Source of the DNA: Brachyspira hampsonii 30446
GTDB lineage: Bacteria > Spirochaetota > Brachyspiria > Brachyspirales > Brachyspiraceae
Assembly (NCBI RefSeq): GCF_000316195.1
Contig: NZ_JH994111.1
Coordinates: forward strand, 959,999 to 1,023,998
Direction: 5' to 3'
DNA length: 64,000 nucleotides
This document shows positions 36,223-45,324 of the stretch, piece after piece. The position numbers were made by a program, and so were the translations under genes. The number at the start of each line of letters is the position of its first letter. Within the stretch, counting starts at the first letter, position 1. The notes under the pieces were generated by a model that saw only the letters and a program-made list of their open reading frames with translations, did not search any database and had not been told where the DNA came from.

Positions 36223-39075
36223 ATGCTTTTTCAAGTAAATGAAGATAGATTAAAAAAAAGATTAAAATTTTATATACCGATTGGATTTCTTATAGTAGCT
36301 TCAGTTTCAGTTGGTTCATATTCGATTTTATTGAAAACAATTTATGAGCTTTCAAGTTCATTAAGAGGATATATATATATATTTATAGTCTTTTTAGCTT
36401 TATCTATAGCTGTAAGTATGTTTTTTGATTGTCTAAAGGTTGAAAGAGGAAAGTCTATACCTTTAGGAAAAATATATGTCATAAAATCTGGTATTGCTGT
36501 AATTTTAGTGGCAATTATTTCGTATGCTATATATATATTAGATGGAAGCATTAGTTTATTTGAAATATTTAATATACGGTTTATAATGGTTGTATTTTTA
36601 ATTAGTGTGGCTATGTCCGTAGCTTCTATAATCTTTAATATATTAGTAAGACCATTATACAAAAAAACAGGAAAAAGAGAATATTATCTTCCTATGGTAT
36701 ATAATTTCTTGCCGGTATCAATGGCTATAGTAATATTTATAGTTACTTTAATTAATGGTATGCATTACAGATCTGAGATAATTTATGACAGAGAATATGA
36801 TATTACATTGAAAAAAAGTTATGCTAATGACTTTATTAACAATATTTCAGATTCAATAGGAAAATATGTTACAATATCTGATAATATAATAGCATATATG
36901 AATATGATGTATAGAAATAATTATACTTTAAATAATTATACTGATTTATTATCTATTTATTTAAGCACTAGATATGCTAATGATAATAATATATCATCTA
37001 TATACATATACTTAGTTGATCTTGAAAATGTTAATATCAATATCAATACCAATGGAATTAATAATTTATCTATAAATTGGGAATATGATATAAATAATTT
37101 AGCCAATATTAGTACAAATTTGAGACCAAATTTAGCTGCTAATTATTCAGCTAAATTATTCTCAGAAACTAATTTTTTGATAGATATAACTCCTAATGAA
37201 GATACTTTTTATATATATAATCCTATTTTACTTAACAATAGAAATATAGGATTTATTGCTTTAGAGGTAAAAAGTTCTGTATATTTGGATGCATTTTCAA
37301 ATGATGATATTAATAAGAATTTGAATATATTTTTAACAGATGATTTATATAATGTCAAAGCATCTAATAATCCTTCATTAATAGGTAATTTTCAAAGAGA
37401 TTTAGGCGGAAGTGCAGTTGGCATAGAAATAAAAAATAGTCAGCCTGATAACTATAGAAGCAGTATAGTAAATTTGAATATTATTTCTTTTGAAGATTCT
37501 AATATGCTTGCTATAAAATATGCTCTCTTTAATAATTTAAATGTTATAAATCTGTGGGAGCATAACATTGCTTATGAAAATCAATTATTTAGAAATACCA
37601 TAATAAAGGTTTCTATAGCAATATATATAGGTCTATTTGCATTTTTATTAGTTATATTAGCTTTAATACTTTCCTTGAGAAAAACTTTAGTATTTGCTAA
37701 GAATGTATCAGAAGGGTTAAGCGAAGGTGAAGGTGATTTAACGATCAGACTTCCTGTTATTAGTAATAATGAAACCGGAGAATTAGTACATTCTTTTAAT
37801 AAGTTTTTAGATAAAGTAAAAAATATTATAGTAAGTGTTAAAAATAATGCTTATACTTTAACCGGAAATATTCAGAACATGAGAGCTTCTATTAGTATAA
37901 GTATCAGCGATTTTAATACTATTTATAAAGAGTTTGAAACAGAATTGGCTAATTCCAATAAAATAGCAGAATCTTCAGCTAATGCTGCCAGAGTAAGTTT
38001 TATGCAGCGAACTAGATTCACAGCAGTTAATGAAACAGTGCAGTTATTATTAGATAATATTAATGATATTAATAATAAAATGAAGCAGCAGTCAGAGGCG
38101 GTAGCTAAGACCAGCAGTTCGGTACAGCAAATGATGGCTAATATTGTAACAGTAAGCCATGGAGCAACTAAAGCAAATGATTATGCTAAAATTCTATATA
38201 CAGAAGCACAAGACGGAAGTAATATAGGAGAATCAGTAGTAGATTCTATACAAAGTATTAAAGAATATTCTAAACAGATAACTAATATTACACAGGTAAT
38301 ACATAATATAGCAGAGCAGACAAACCTTTTAGCAATGAATGCTGCTATAGAGGCGGCACATGCAGGAGAGCATGGACGCGGATTTACAGTTGTAGCTGAT
38401 AAGATTAGAAAATTAGCAGAGGATACAGGCGAGAACTCTAAAATTATTAATGATATAATTGAGGAAACAACACAGGCTATAGATCATACAGTATCTTTGG
38501 CATTTAAAAGTTCTGAGTCTATGGAAAAGATTTTGGAAGGCTCCAATACTCTTGCCGATTTAATATCTACAATATCAGGTGCTAATGATGAACTTGATAT
38601 AGGAAGACGAGAGATATTGATGAATATCAGCAACTTGAATAATATTACAGAAGATGTACAGGAGCTTTCTCTTAAACAAATGCAGATGAGTTCAGCGGTA
38701 AGTCAGAATATTTCTAGTGTGGATAAATTAGCAGAAGATGTAGTTAATGTAGTAAATACGGCTGAAAATGAGATGAAAGAATTAGTAAATTCAATAGAAA
38801 ATGTATCTAATTTGTCTAGTACCAGCAGTCATAATATGGAGACAATGGATAGAAGAATTAAAGAATTGCAGTATATATTCTTGCAGCTTTATAAATTAGT
38901 AATTTCTTTCAAAACAGAAAAAACTGAAGAGGATATAGAAAAAGATAAGGTTAATACAGTTAAAGTAGATAGAAAAAGATTAAAATTAGAACGAAAAGCA
39001 GAGAAAGAGAGAATTAAAGAGGAAAAGAGAAGAATAAAAGAATTAAGAAAAGAAAGTGCTAAAAGTAAAAAATAA
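36223..39075 (+). CDS. Methyl-accepting chemotaxis protein with multi-helix N-terminal membrane region
   Basis: The ATG at 36223 is preferred to a TTG at 36214. The 950-residue receptor has about five or six predicted membrane helices in the first 185 residues, a ligand-sensing region (about 190-460), another helix ([21 protein letters not shown], in part), a HAMP domain near 490-545 and the cytoplasmic signalling coiled coil, with the conserved tip [25 protein letters not shown] beginning at residue 697. It ends in a very basic/acidic tail without an NWETF-type CheR tether. It should control CheA-CheW and thereby periplasmic-flagellar motility; the ligand is unknown. Confidence 0.92.
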   Translation: MLFQVNEDRLKKRLKFYIPIGFLIVASVSVGSYSILLKTIYELSSSLRGYIYIFIVFLALSIAVSMFFDCLKVERGKSIPLGKIYVIKSGIAVILVAIISYAIYILDGSISLFEIFNIRFIMVVFLISVAMSVASIIFNILVRPLYKKTGKREYYLPMVYNFLPVSMAIVIFIVTLINGMHYRSEIIYDREYDITLKKSYANDFINNISDSIGKYVTISDNIIAYMNMMYRNNYTLNNYTDLLSIYLSTRYANDNNISSIYIYLVDLENVNININTNGINNLSINWEYDINNLANISTNLRPNLAANYSAKLFSETNFLIDITPNEDTFYIYNPILLNNRNIGFIALEVKSSVYLDAFSNDDINKNLNIFLTDDLYNVKASNNPSLIGNFQRDLGGSAVGIEIKNSQPDNYRSSIVNLNIISFEDSNMLAIKYALFNNLNVINLWEHNIAYENQLFRNTIIKVSIAIYIGLFAFLLVILALILSLRKTLVFAKNVSEGLSEGEGDLTIRLPVISNNETGELVHSFNKFLDKVKNIIVSVKNNAYTLTGNIQNMRASISISISDFNTIYKEFETELANSNKIAESSANAARVSFMQRTRFTAVNETVQLLLDNINDINNKMKQQSEAVAKTSSSVQQMMANIVTVSHGATKANDYAKILYTEAQDGSNIGESVVDSIQSIKEYSKQITNITQVIHNIAEQTNLLAMNAAIEAAHAGEHGRGFTVVADKIRKLAEDTGENSKIINDIIEETTQAIDHTVSLAFKSSESMEKILEGSNTLADLISTISGANDELDIGRREILMNISNLNNITEDVQELSLKQMQMSSAVSQNISSVDKLAEDVVNVVNTAENEMKELVNSIENVSNLSSTSSHNMETMDRRIKELQYIFLQLYKLVISFKTEKTEEDIEKDKVNTVKVDRKRLKLERKAEKERIKEEKRRIKELRKESAKSKK

Positions 39076-39094
39076 TTTATTGAATATTTATTTT

Positions 39095-40306
39095 ATGAAA
39101 AGAGTTAGTTTATTTGTTTTTATATTTTCTATTTTAATTTTTAATATTTTAAATTCTGAAATAACTCATAGATTCTATTGGAATTTAGAAAAAGGAAAAA
39201 GAATAGAATCAGTTAAAACAGCCGATGTAGAATATTATGAAAATGGTATATTAACAAGCACTTATAAAGAAAGAAACATTGTTGATTTGACTGTTATTGC
39301 CATAGCTCCTAAGGGCGGGTATAGAGTAAGCGGCGTATTTAAAATATTTAGAATGATGAAAGGAGATAAAGTTTTTCATCTTGATGAAGAATATACAAGC
39401 GATTTTATAATTCATACTAATGGTAAATTTGAAGTGCCGTATAATTATTTTATGCCTAATGTAAGGCATGTACCTACTTTTCCTGATAATGAAATAAAAC
39501 TTACTGAATCATGGAATAGAGAGTCTATAGAAATTGTTAAAGTAAATAATGCACCTAATTTAACAATGGCATTATCTTCAGATTATTTATTTGCGAATGT
39601 TGAAACTAATGATGACGGAAGCAGAAATGCTGTTATACAATATCATATTATGACGGATAAAGATTTACTTCAGGCAGGACTTTCAAGAAAAGGTTATCCT
39701 GAAAGAATATACGGCTTTAATTATGGTACATTTCTTTGGGATATGGAAAAAAATATTCCCATATCTCAGCAGGAAAGATATCAAATATTGTTTGGTTACG
39801 GAAAAGAATTGTCTTATGCTAGTTTGCAGTATAAGATGAATATTATAAGTACATACAAAATTTATGATACAATAACAAAAGAAGAAGAAGATTATAACAG
39901 AAAGAAACTTGAAGATAATCTTTATAATGATGATAATGTTACTATAGATACAGTACCTGAAGGTTTAGTATTAAGACTTGGTGAGATTCTTTTTGATACT
40001 GATTCTTATACTTTAAAACCAGAAGCAAAAACTACTATAGACAACATTATTAGAGCAATCAAAGAAACTTATCCGGATAGAGAAATTATAGTAGAGGGAC
40101 ATACTGATAATACAGGAAGAAAAGAGTATAATCAGGAATTATCTGAAAAAAGAGCGAAATCAGTTGCTGACTATATGCTGCCTAATCTTGAACATGATAA
40201 ATTATCTTATAAAGGTTTTGCCGATGATGATCCTATAGCTTCTAATGATACAGCAGATGGAAGAAGAAAAAACAGAAGAGTTGATATTATAATTAAATTA
40301 AGATAA
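39095..40306 (+). CDS. OmpA-domain outer-membrane/periplasmic protein
   Basis: The start at 39095 opens a signal peptide (MKRVSLFVFIFSILIFNIL); the 13 residues before it in the frame are not signal-like. The 403-residue protein has a unique N-terminal region of about 290 residues and a C-terminal OmpA peptidoglycan-binding domain (LFDTDSYTLKPEAK, VEGHTDNTGRKEYNQELSEKRA in parts, and DGRRKNRRVDI). The latter contains the D and R residues that bind diaminopimelate. It probably anchors an envelope structure to the cell wall. There is no strong ribosome site; the start is 19 bp after the chemoreceptor stop. Confidence 0.87.
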   Translation: MKRVSLFVFIFSILIFNILNSEITHRFYWNLEKGKRIESVKTADVEYYENGILTSTYKERNIVDLTVIAIAPKGGYRVSGVFKIFRMMKGDKVFHLDEEYTSDFIIHTNGKFEVPYNYFMPNVRHVPTFPDNEIKLTESWNRESIEIVKVNNAPNLTMALSSDYLFANVETNDDGSRNAVIQYHIMTDKDLLQAGLSRKGYPERIYGFNYGTFLWDMEKNIPISQQERYQILFGYGKELSYASLQYKMNIISTYKIYDTITKEEEDYNRKKLEDNLYNDDNVTIDTVPEGLVLRLGEILFDTDSYTLKPEAKTTIDNIIRAIKETYPDREIIVEGHTDNTGRKEYNQELSEKRAKSVADYMLPNLEHDKLSYKGFADDDPIASNDTADGRRKNRRVDIIIKLR

Positions 40307-40462
40307 TTAATATTTTTATATATTTCAGAACACAGCATCATAAAAATTCTATTTTTATTAATAAATAATATATTTATTAGCATTGCTAAAATGATTTTTT
40401 ATAATATAATAAATAATCCTTATAAATAAAATAACAATTAAACTATACAAGGTAATAAGAAA

Positions 40463-42505
40463 ATGGATCAATTTATAGATGTAGTAAGTTTTTATATAGA
40501 AGCAGGACATGGCGGAGCAGGAAGCGTAAGTTTCAGAAGAGAAGCACATGTACCTATGGGAGGTCCTGATGGAGGAAACGGCGGCGATGGCGGAGATGTT
40601 ATAGTAAGAGTTGATGCTAGAATAAATAGTTTTGGTAAGATAAAAAGCAGAAAGAGATTTAGAGCCAGAGACGGAGAGCCAGGAAGAGCTAGGCTAAGCG
40701 ACGGTAAAAGGGGAGATGATGTAGTTATAAGGGTTCCTATAGGCACAGTTATTTACGATGAAGATACAAATAATATATTGGCTGATTTGCTTGAAGACGG
40801 ACAAAGCTATACTGTTGCAAGAGGTGGCAAGGGAGGTAAAGGAAATAAATTTTATGCCACTGCCACAAATCAGGCACCAGATTATGCACAGCATGGCTTA
40901 GAAGGAGAAAAGTTAAATATAAGACTTGAAGTTAAACTTATTGCTGATATTGGACTTGTAGGTATGCCTAATGCTGGAAAATCTAGTTTGCTTGCGAGAC
41001 TTACAAGAGCCAATCCGAAAATTGCATCATATCCTTTTACTACACTTACTCCTAATTTGGGAGTATGCTATTTGGATTATGAAAGAAGTTTTGTTATTGC
41101 TGATATACCGGGTATTATTGAAGGAGCTAGTGAAGGGGCTGGACTTGGTCTTACTTTTTTAAGGCATATTGAAAGAACTGGGGCTTTATGCTTTGTTATA
41201 GATTTAACTGATGAAGATGTTGCTGATACTTATAAAAAATTGAGAAATGAATTAAAGCAATATAGTAAAGAATTAATAAGGAAAAAGTCTATTATTGTGC
41301 TAAATAAAACAGATATGCTTGAAAAAGATGAGATAAAAGAAAAAGTAAAATCTATAGAAAAAACTGTAAAAAAAGAATATAAAAACAATAAAGAAACTCA
41401 TTATGAAGAGCCGGAGATATTTGCTTTGTCAGTATTTAGTTTGGAGGGAGATATGCTTGATAAGGTAATAAATGCATTTTATAAAGCTAATGAAGAGAGA
41501 TATGATAATACGGCCAAGCAAACAAAAGAGCCTTTGCTTCTTAATCAAGATAAAAATAAATCAAAACTTAAAACAAAAAGAGTATTCGGACCTCTTATGT
41601 CAAAAAGGCTTGGAAACTCTTTGGGAATAGATGTTATACCACATAAAACTTGCAGTTATAATTGTATATACTGTCAATTAGGTTCTGAAGAAAATACTAG
41701 AACATCTCTTCAGAATTTTTATTCTGTAGATGAGATAATTTATGAATTAAAAGAGGCTTTGCTTAATAATAAAAATATTGATTATATAACATTTGCTGGT
41801 TCTGGAGAGCCTACTTTATACAAAGATTTAAAAAAACTTATTTATGAAATAAAGCAGATAACTGATATTCCAATATGTATTATAACCAATGGTTCTTTGC
41901 TATATAAACAGGAAATGCGTTCTGATTTGCTTATGGCAGATTTGGTGATACCTTCTCTTGATGCTGGAAATATTGATACTTTTAAGATAATAGATCAACC
42001 TAATAAAGAAATTGATTTTGACAAAATGGTTGGCGGACTTATAGAGTTTAGAAGAGTTTTTAAAGGCGAGTATTGGCTTGAAGTATTTTTGCTTAAAGGT
42101 ATTAATGATAGCAAAGAAGAACTTGATGATATAATAAAAATAGTAAATAAAATAAAACCGGATAAAGTTCAGCTAGTTACAGCTACTAGAAGAACAGCTG
42201 ATGAAAAAGCTAAGGCATTGAATGATGAAGAGTTAGAAAAGGTGAAAAAATATTTTAACGCCAACTGCGATATTGAAATAGATGTCCCTAGTGTATCTGA
42301 TAATGCCAAAGGAAATGTAAAAAAAATTACTGAAGAAGATATAATAAATTTATTAATAAGACATCCTGACACTTCTCGTATGATAGCGGTAAGTTTTAAT
42401 GAAGATGAAAAGAGAGTAGATGAATTATTAAAAAAATTAATAGAAAGCGGAAAGGTGAGAGAAGAAATAGTTAATGGTGTAGTTTCTTATGCTGCTAATA
42501 TTTGA
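40463..42505 (+). CDS. obgE: Obg GTPase fused to a radical-SAM domain (COG0731-like)
   Basis: A single 680-codon frame. Residues 1-158 are the glycine-rich Obg fold (VSFYIEAGHGGAGSVSFRRE, GGNGGDGGDVI). The G domain follows with G1 GMPNAGKSS at 167-175, DIPG at 214-217 and NKTD at 281-284, ending near 345. A linker rich in K, Q and N leads to a complete radical-SAM domain starting VFGPLMSKRLGNSLGIDVIP, with the cluster motif C397-x3-C401-x2-C404, then GSGEPTLY and ITNG, and a small winged-helix-like tail. The C-terminal half resembles COG0731 Fe-S enzymes that normally are separate proteins of about 310 residues. Obg acts in ribosome assembly; a link to RNA modification is inferred. AAGG lies about 10 nt before the ATG. 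Confidence 0.92.
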   Translation: MDQFIDVVSFYIEAGHGGAGSVSFRREAHVPMGGPDGGNGGDGGDVIVRVDARINSFGKIKSRKRFRARDGEPGRARLSDGKRGDDVVIRVPIGTVIYDEDTNNILADLLEDGQSYTVARGGKGGKGNKFYATATNQAPDYAQHGLEGEKLNIRLEVKLIADIGLVGMPNAGKSSLLARLTRANPKIASYPFTTLTPNLGVCYLDYERSFVIADIPGIIEGASEGAGLGLTFLRHIERTGALCFVIDLTDEDVADTYKKLRNELKQYSKELIRKKSIIVLNKTDMLEKDEIKEKVKSIEKTVKKEYKNNKETHYEEPEIFALSVFSLEGDMLDKVINAFYKANEERYDNTAKQTKEPLLLNQDKNKSKLKTKRVFGPLMSKRLGNSLGIDVIPHKTCSYNCIYCQLGSEENTRTSLQNFYSVDEIIYELKEALLNNKNIDYITFAGSGEPTLYKDLKKLIYEIKQITDIPICIITNGSLLYKQEMRSDLLMADLVIPSLDAGNIDTFKIIDQPNKEIDFDKMVGGLIEFRRVFKGEYWLEVFLLKGINDSKEELDDIIKIVNKIKPDKVQLVTATRRTADEKAKALNDEELEKVKKYFNANCDIEIDVPSVSDNAKGNVKKITEEDIINLLIRHPDTSRMIAVSFNEDEKRVDELLKKLIESGKVREEIVNGVVSYAANI

Positions 42506-42507
42506 TA

Positions 42508-42536
42508 TAGACAAAACAAATTATTTTTAGTATAAT
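42508..42536 (+). promoter_or_regulatory. Promoter of the Rpn-family gene, predicted leaderless start
   Basis: TAGACA at 42508-42513 and TATAAT at 42531-42536 are 17 nt apart. The -10 box ends 6 nt before the ATG at 42543 and no Shine-Dalgarno sequence lies between. Confidence 0.55.
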
Positions 42537-42542
42537 AAAATT

Positions 42543-43484
42543 ATGAAAGAGATTAACAGACTTAATGATTTATTTGTACGATATCTAATTGGTACTGAAG
42601 GCGATGAAGATATATTAGAAAATATTGTTAATGCTGTTCTAAATGATGTAGGTTTTGAGTCTGTAGGAAACCTTGAAATTATTAATCCTTATAATTTGGC
42701 AGAAAATGAGAATTTAAAAGAATCAATATTAGATGTTAAAGCAAAAACCAAAGACGGTAAAAAGATACTTATTGAAATACAGTTAGTTGGAAATAATAAT
42801 TTTATAAAAAGAATATTATATTACATAGCAAAAAATATAGCTTCTGAATTAAAAGAAAGTGATTTATATATTGGTATAAGTCAGATGATTAGCATTAGTT
42901 TTATAAATTTTAATTTGGATATAGGAAGCGAGACTGATATAAAAAGAGAGCATAAATGTTTAACATTTGCTGATATTCATAATCCTAGTCTTAGACTTGA
43001 TGATTTTCAGATACATTTTATAGAGGTTAAAAGATTTTCAGAAATATTAAAAAATGCTAGTATAGATGAATATAATAGAAATAAACTTTTATCTTGGATT
43101 GATTTTTTTACTACCAAAGATTTAGAGAAAGATATTAATAAACTCATAGGAGGAAATACAATTATGAGCAAGGTAATAGATAAATATAAAAGATTTGTAG
43201 CTGATGAAAAAGAAATGTCAGCATATAATGAAAGAGATACTTTTCTTTACGGACAGGCTGCTATGCTTCAGTATGAGAGAGCAGAAGGAAGAAAAGAAGG
43301 CATAGAAATAGGATTTCATAAAGGTATTAAAGAGGGCATTAAAGAGGGTATTAAAGAAGGTATTAAAGAAGGTATTAAAGAAAATCAATTATTAACAGCT
43401 AAAAATATGAAAAATAAAAATATGGAAATTAATCTCATTAGTGAATTAACCGGATTAAGCATAGAAGAAATAGAAAAGTTATAA
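42543..43484 (+). CDS. Rpn-family recombination-promoting nuclease/putative transposase
   Basis: A 313-residue protein of the Rpn (PD-(D/E)XK nuclease) family. The N-terminal domain has LNDLFVRYLIG, then the likely catalytic set D64 (SILDVKAKT) and E78-I-Q80 (ILIEIQ). FxDIHNPSLRLDD-type middle and a helical C terminus follow. Residues 261-280 are five GIKE units from a 12 nt tandem repeat. Rpn proteins in E. coli cut DNA and raise RecA-independent recombination; this family is abundant in gut bacteria. The start codon lies 6 nt after a -10 box. Confidence 0.85.
   Translation: MKEINRLNDLFVRYLIGTEGDEDILENIVNAVLNDVGFESVGNLEIINPYNLAENENLKESILDVKAKTKDGKKILIEIQLVGNNNFIKRILYYIAKNIASELKESDLYIGISQMISISFINFNLDIGSETDIKREHKCLTFADIHNPSLRLDDFQIHFIEVKRFSEILKNASIDEYNRNKLLSWIDFFTTKDLEKDINKLIGGNTIMSKVIDKYKRFVADEKEMSAYNERDTFLYGQAAMLQYERAEGRKEGIEIGFHKGIKEGIKEGIKEGIKEGIKENQLLTAKNMKNKNMEINLISELTGLSIEEIEKL
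43323..43382 (+). repeat. 12 nt tandem repeat in the Rpn-family gene
   Basis: Five units of GG(T/C)ATTAAAGA(A/G), each coding Gly-Ile-Lys-Glu. The unit length is a multiple of three, so copy-number change would alter protein length without a frameshift. Confidence 0.9.
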
Positions 43485-43533
43485 TTAAAAAACTTCTTAG
43501 TATATAATAAGTTTACTCGACAGATATTTTAGT

Positions 43534-43647
43534 CGAACAATTTTTATTTATAGAAGTAAAATATTAAAAATTGTGAGCGTCCGGCAAGTTTCCTTGGCGG
43601 AGACTTTTGGCGAACAATTTTTATTTATTTATAGAAGGAAAATATTA
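43534..43647. repeat. Duplicated leader flanking a GC-rich hairpin
   Basis: CGAACAATTTTTATTTATAGAAG(T)AAAATATTA at 43534-43566 is repeated with a 4 nt insertion at 43611-43647, the second copy ending at the start codon of the flavodoxin gene. Between them lies a GC-rich segment (GAGCGTCCGGCAAG...GGCGGAGACTTTTGG) bounded by inverted AAAAATTGT (43566-43574) and ACAATTTTT (43614-43622). Only the second copy has a good ribosome site (GAAGGAAA). Confidence 0.6.
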
Positions 43648-44204
43648 TGTCAAATAAAATTGCTGTGCTTTATAAAAGTAAATATGGTACTACAAGAACT
43701 TATGCTAAATGGATAGCTGATAAAGTTCATGGGGATCTTTATAATATTGATAATGTAACATTTCAAAATTTAGATACTTATGATTTTATACTATTTGCCG
43801 GTGCTTTGTATGCCGGAAAACTTTCATCTGCTAAAGGTATAAAAAAATTCTACAGTAAATTAAAGGGCAGAAAAAATTTATACTGTGTTATAGTTGGACT
43901 TACTAATCCTGAAGATAAAGAAACATATAATAATGCTGTTAATCAGAATTTTAAGTCCGATGAGAAAGAAAATATGAAATTTTATTTTTTAAGAGGGAGT
44001 TTAGATTTTGATAAGTTAAAACTTCATCATGCATTAATGATGTATATGCTTAAAAGAATAATATCTGCTAAAACCTTAAAAACCGAAGATGAAAAAGCAT
44101 TATTAGAAAATTATGGTAAAAAAATAGACTTTCTTAATAAAACTTCCATTGAAGAAATAGTTGTAGATATAAAAAATAAGGTTAAAGAACTTCAAAATAA
44201 CTGA
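43647..44204 (+). CDS. Flavodoxin-domain protein
   Basis: A 185-residue protein with an N-terminal FMN-binding flavodoxin loop, LYKSKYGTTRTYAKWI, and FILFAGALYAGKLSSAKGIKKF in the place of the second FMN-contacting region. It resembles the flavodoxin-domain group that includes HemG-like protoporphyrinogen dehydrogenases, but a role in haem synthesis is not shown by context. AAGGAAA lies 4-10 nt before the ATG, in the second copy of a duplicated leader. A 223 bp gap with a strong promoter separates it from cheW. Confidence 0.82.
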   Translation: MSNKIAVLYKSKYGTTRTYAKWIADKVHGDLYNIDNVTFQNLDTYDFILFAGALYAGKLSSAKGIKKFYSKLKGRKNLYCVIVGLTNPEDKETYNNAVNQNFKSDEKENMKFYFLRGSLDFDKLKLHHALMMYMLKRIISAKTLKTEDEKALLENYGKKIDFLNKTSIEEIVVDIKNKVKELQNN

Positions 44205-44373
44205 CATTTTAATGGGATAAAATATTGTTGATTTATTTTATGATATTAATATTATAATTATAATAACTAAATAATAATTCGTATTTGTATTACACTTTTT
44301 GTTATAATTAATTAGATATATTGTATTTTTATTAAATATAATATAAAATGTTTATCAAAGAAAATAAAATTAC

Positions 44374-44401
44374 TTGACTTATATACATTATATATTATAA
44401 T
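44374..44401 (+). promoter_or_regulatory. cheW promoter
   Basis: TTGACT at 44374-44379 and TATAAT at 44396-44401 are 16 nt apart; AAAGGAG follows, 6 nt before the cheW ATG. Confidence 0.75.
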
Positions 44402-44427
44402 TTGCAGTACGATTTAAAGGAGTTAAC

Positions 44428-44910
44428 ATGATAGATGCCATACCAACAAATCAAATACTTGTATTTAAGATAAATAACGAATTATACGGAATAGATATAT
44501 TAAAAGTTCAGGAAATATTAAATTTTATGCAGCCTTCTCCAATTCCAAACTGTCCTGATTATTTGAAAGGTATTATTAATTTGAGAGGTACTATAATCCT
44601 TGTTATAGATTTAAGAGCAAGATTTCATTTTGATGAACCTATGAATCCTGAAAACTGCGTAATTGTGGTTGTAGCAATAGGGGATAAGAAATATGGTTTG
44701 GTTGTTGACTCTGTATCGGATGTTCTTAGTATAAATAGTGAAAATATTCAAGAAGATATTGATATGCATGTTGGAATAGACAGCAGATATATAATGGGAT
44801 TGGTTAAAGCTAATGAGCAGATGATTATTTTAGTTGATATAGATAAAGTTTTTGTTAAAGATGAGCTTGATGATTTAACTAATACTGTTAATAATTCTAT
44901 AGTAAAGTAA
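44428..44910 (+). CDS. cheW: Chemotaxis coupling protein CheW
   Basis: A 160-residue CheW that links receptors to the CheA kinase at the chemoreceptor array. The family pattern is clear: LVFKINNELYGIDILKVQEIL, PIPNCPDYLKGIINLRGTIILVIDLR (in parts), KYGLVVDSVSDVL, and a C-terminal YIMGLVKANEQMIILVDIDKVF. Length is typical. rbfA starts 12 bp after its stop, with little ribosome site of its own, so the two may be coupled. The promoter is close to consensus. Confidence 0.95.
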   Translation: MIDAIPTNQILVFKINNELYGIDILKVQEILNFMQPSPIPNCPDYLKGIINLRGTIILVIDLRARFHFDEPMNPENCVIVVVAIGDKKYGLVVDSVSDVLSINSENIQEDIDMHVGIDSRYIMGLVKANEQMIILVDIDKVFVKDELDDLTNTVNNSIVK

Positions 44911-44922
44911 GCAAATATTAAT

Positions 44923-45291
44923 ATGTACTCACATAGAATACTTAGAGTAAATGAAAATATAAAACAGACTCTCTCTATGATTATAATGAGAGAGATAGAA
45001 GATCCTAGAATAAAAAATAATCTTGTAACTATCACTAAAGTAGATACTGCAAAAGATTTAAAGAATGCTAAAGTATATTTTGTATGCTTGAGTGAAGATA
45101 AACAAAATGAAGTTTTAAATGGGCTTAATAGTGCTAAGGGAGTAATATTTTCCTATCTTAAAAAACAGCTTACTATTAGGTATGTACCCAATTTGACATT
45201 TCATTATGATAAAAATCTAATAGAAACAAATAAAGTATTAACTGATATAAATAAATTAAATATACCAGAAGAAATTCCTGAAGATAATTAA
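44923..45291 (+). CDS. rbfA: Ribosome-binding factor A
   Basis: A 122-residue 30S maturation factor with a KH-like fold that helps process the 16S rRNA 5' end. Recognisable parts are the N-terminal HRILRVNENIKQTLSMII, IEDPRIKNNLVTITKVDTAKDLKNAKVYF (in parts) and a RYVPNLTFHYDKNL C terminus. Its usual neighbours infB and truB are not here; instead it is between cheW and nrnA, which does occur next to rbfA in many bacteria. Confidence 0.93.
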   Translation: MYSHRILRVNENIKQTLSMIIMREIEDPRIKNNLVTITKVDTAKDLKNAKVYFVCLSEDKQNEVLNGLNSAKGVIFSYLKKQLTIRYVPNLTFHYDKNLIETNKVLTDINKLNIPEEIPEDN

Positions 45292-45324
45292 TATTGTATA
45301 AAAATATGAATTAAGGACTTATCA

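Noticed and set aside
40492..40746. 84-codon minus-strand Pro/Ser/Leu-rich frame opposite the Obg fold
   Set aside because: Antisense of the glycine-rich Obg region gives such a sequence automatically.
41530..41590. The Obg/radical-SAM join considered as an annotation artefact from two genes
   Set aside because: The frame is continuous through the linker with no stop, and no ribosome site plus start codon is evident ahead of the radical-SAM part; kept as a fusion, pending read confirmation.
43323..43382. Tandem repeat considered as a CRISPR-like array
   Set aside because: 12 nt units without spacers, in coding frame.
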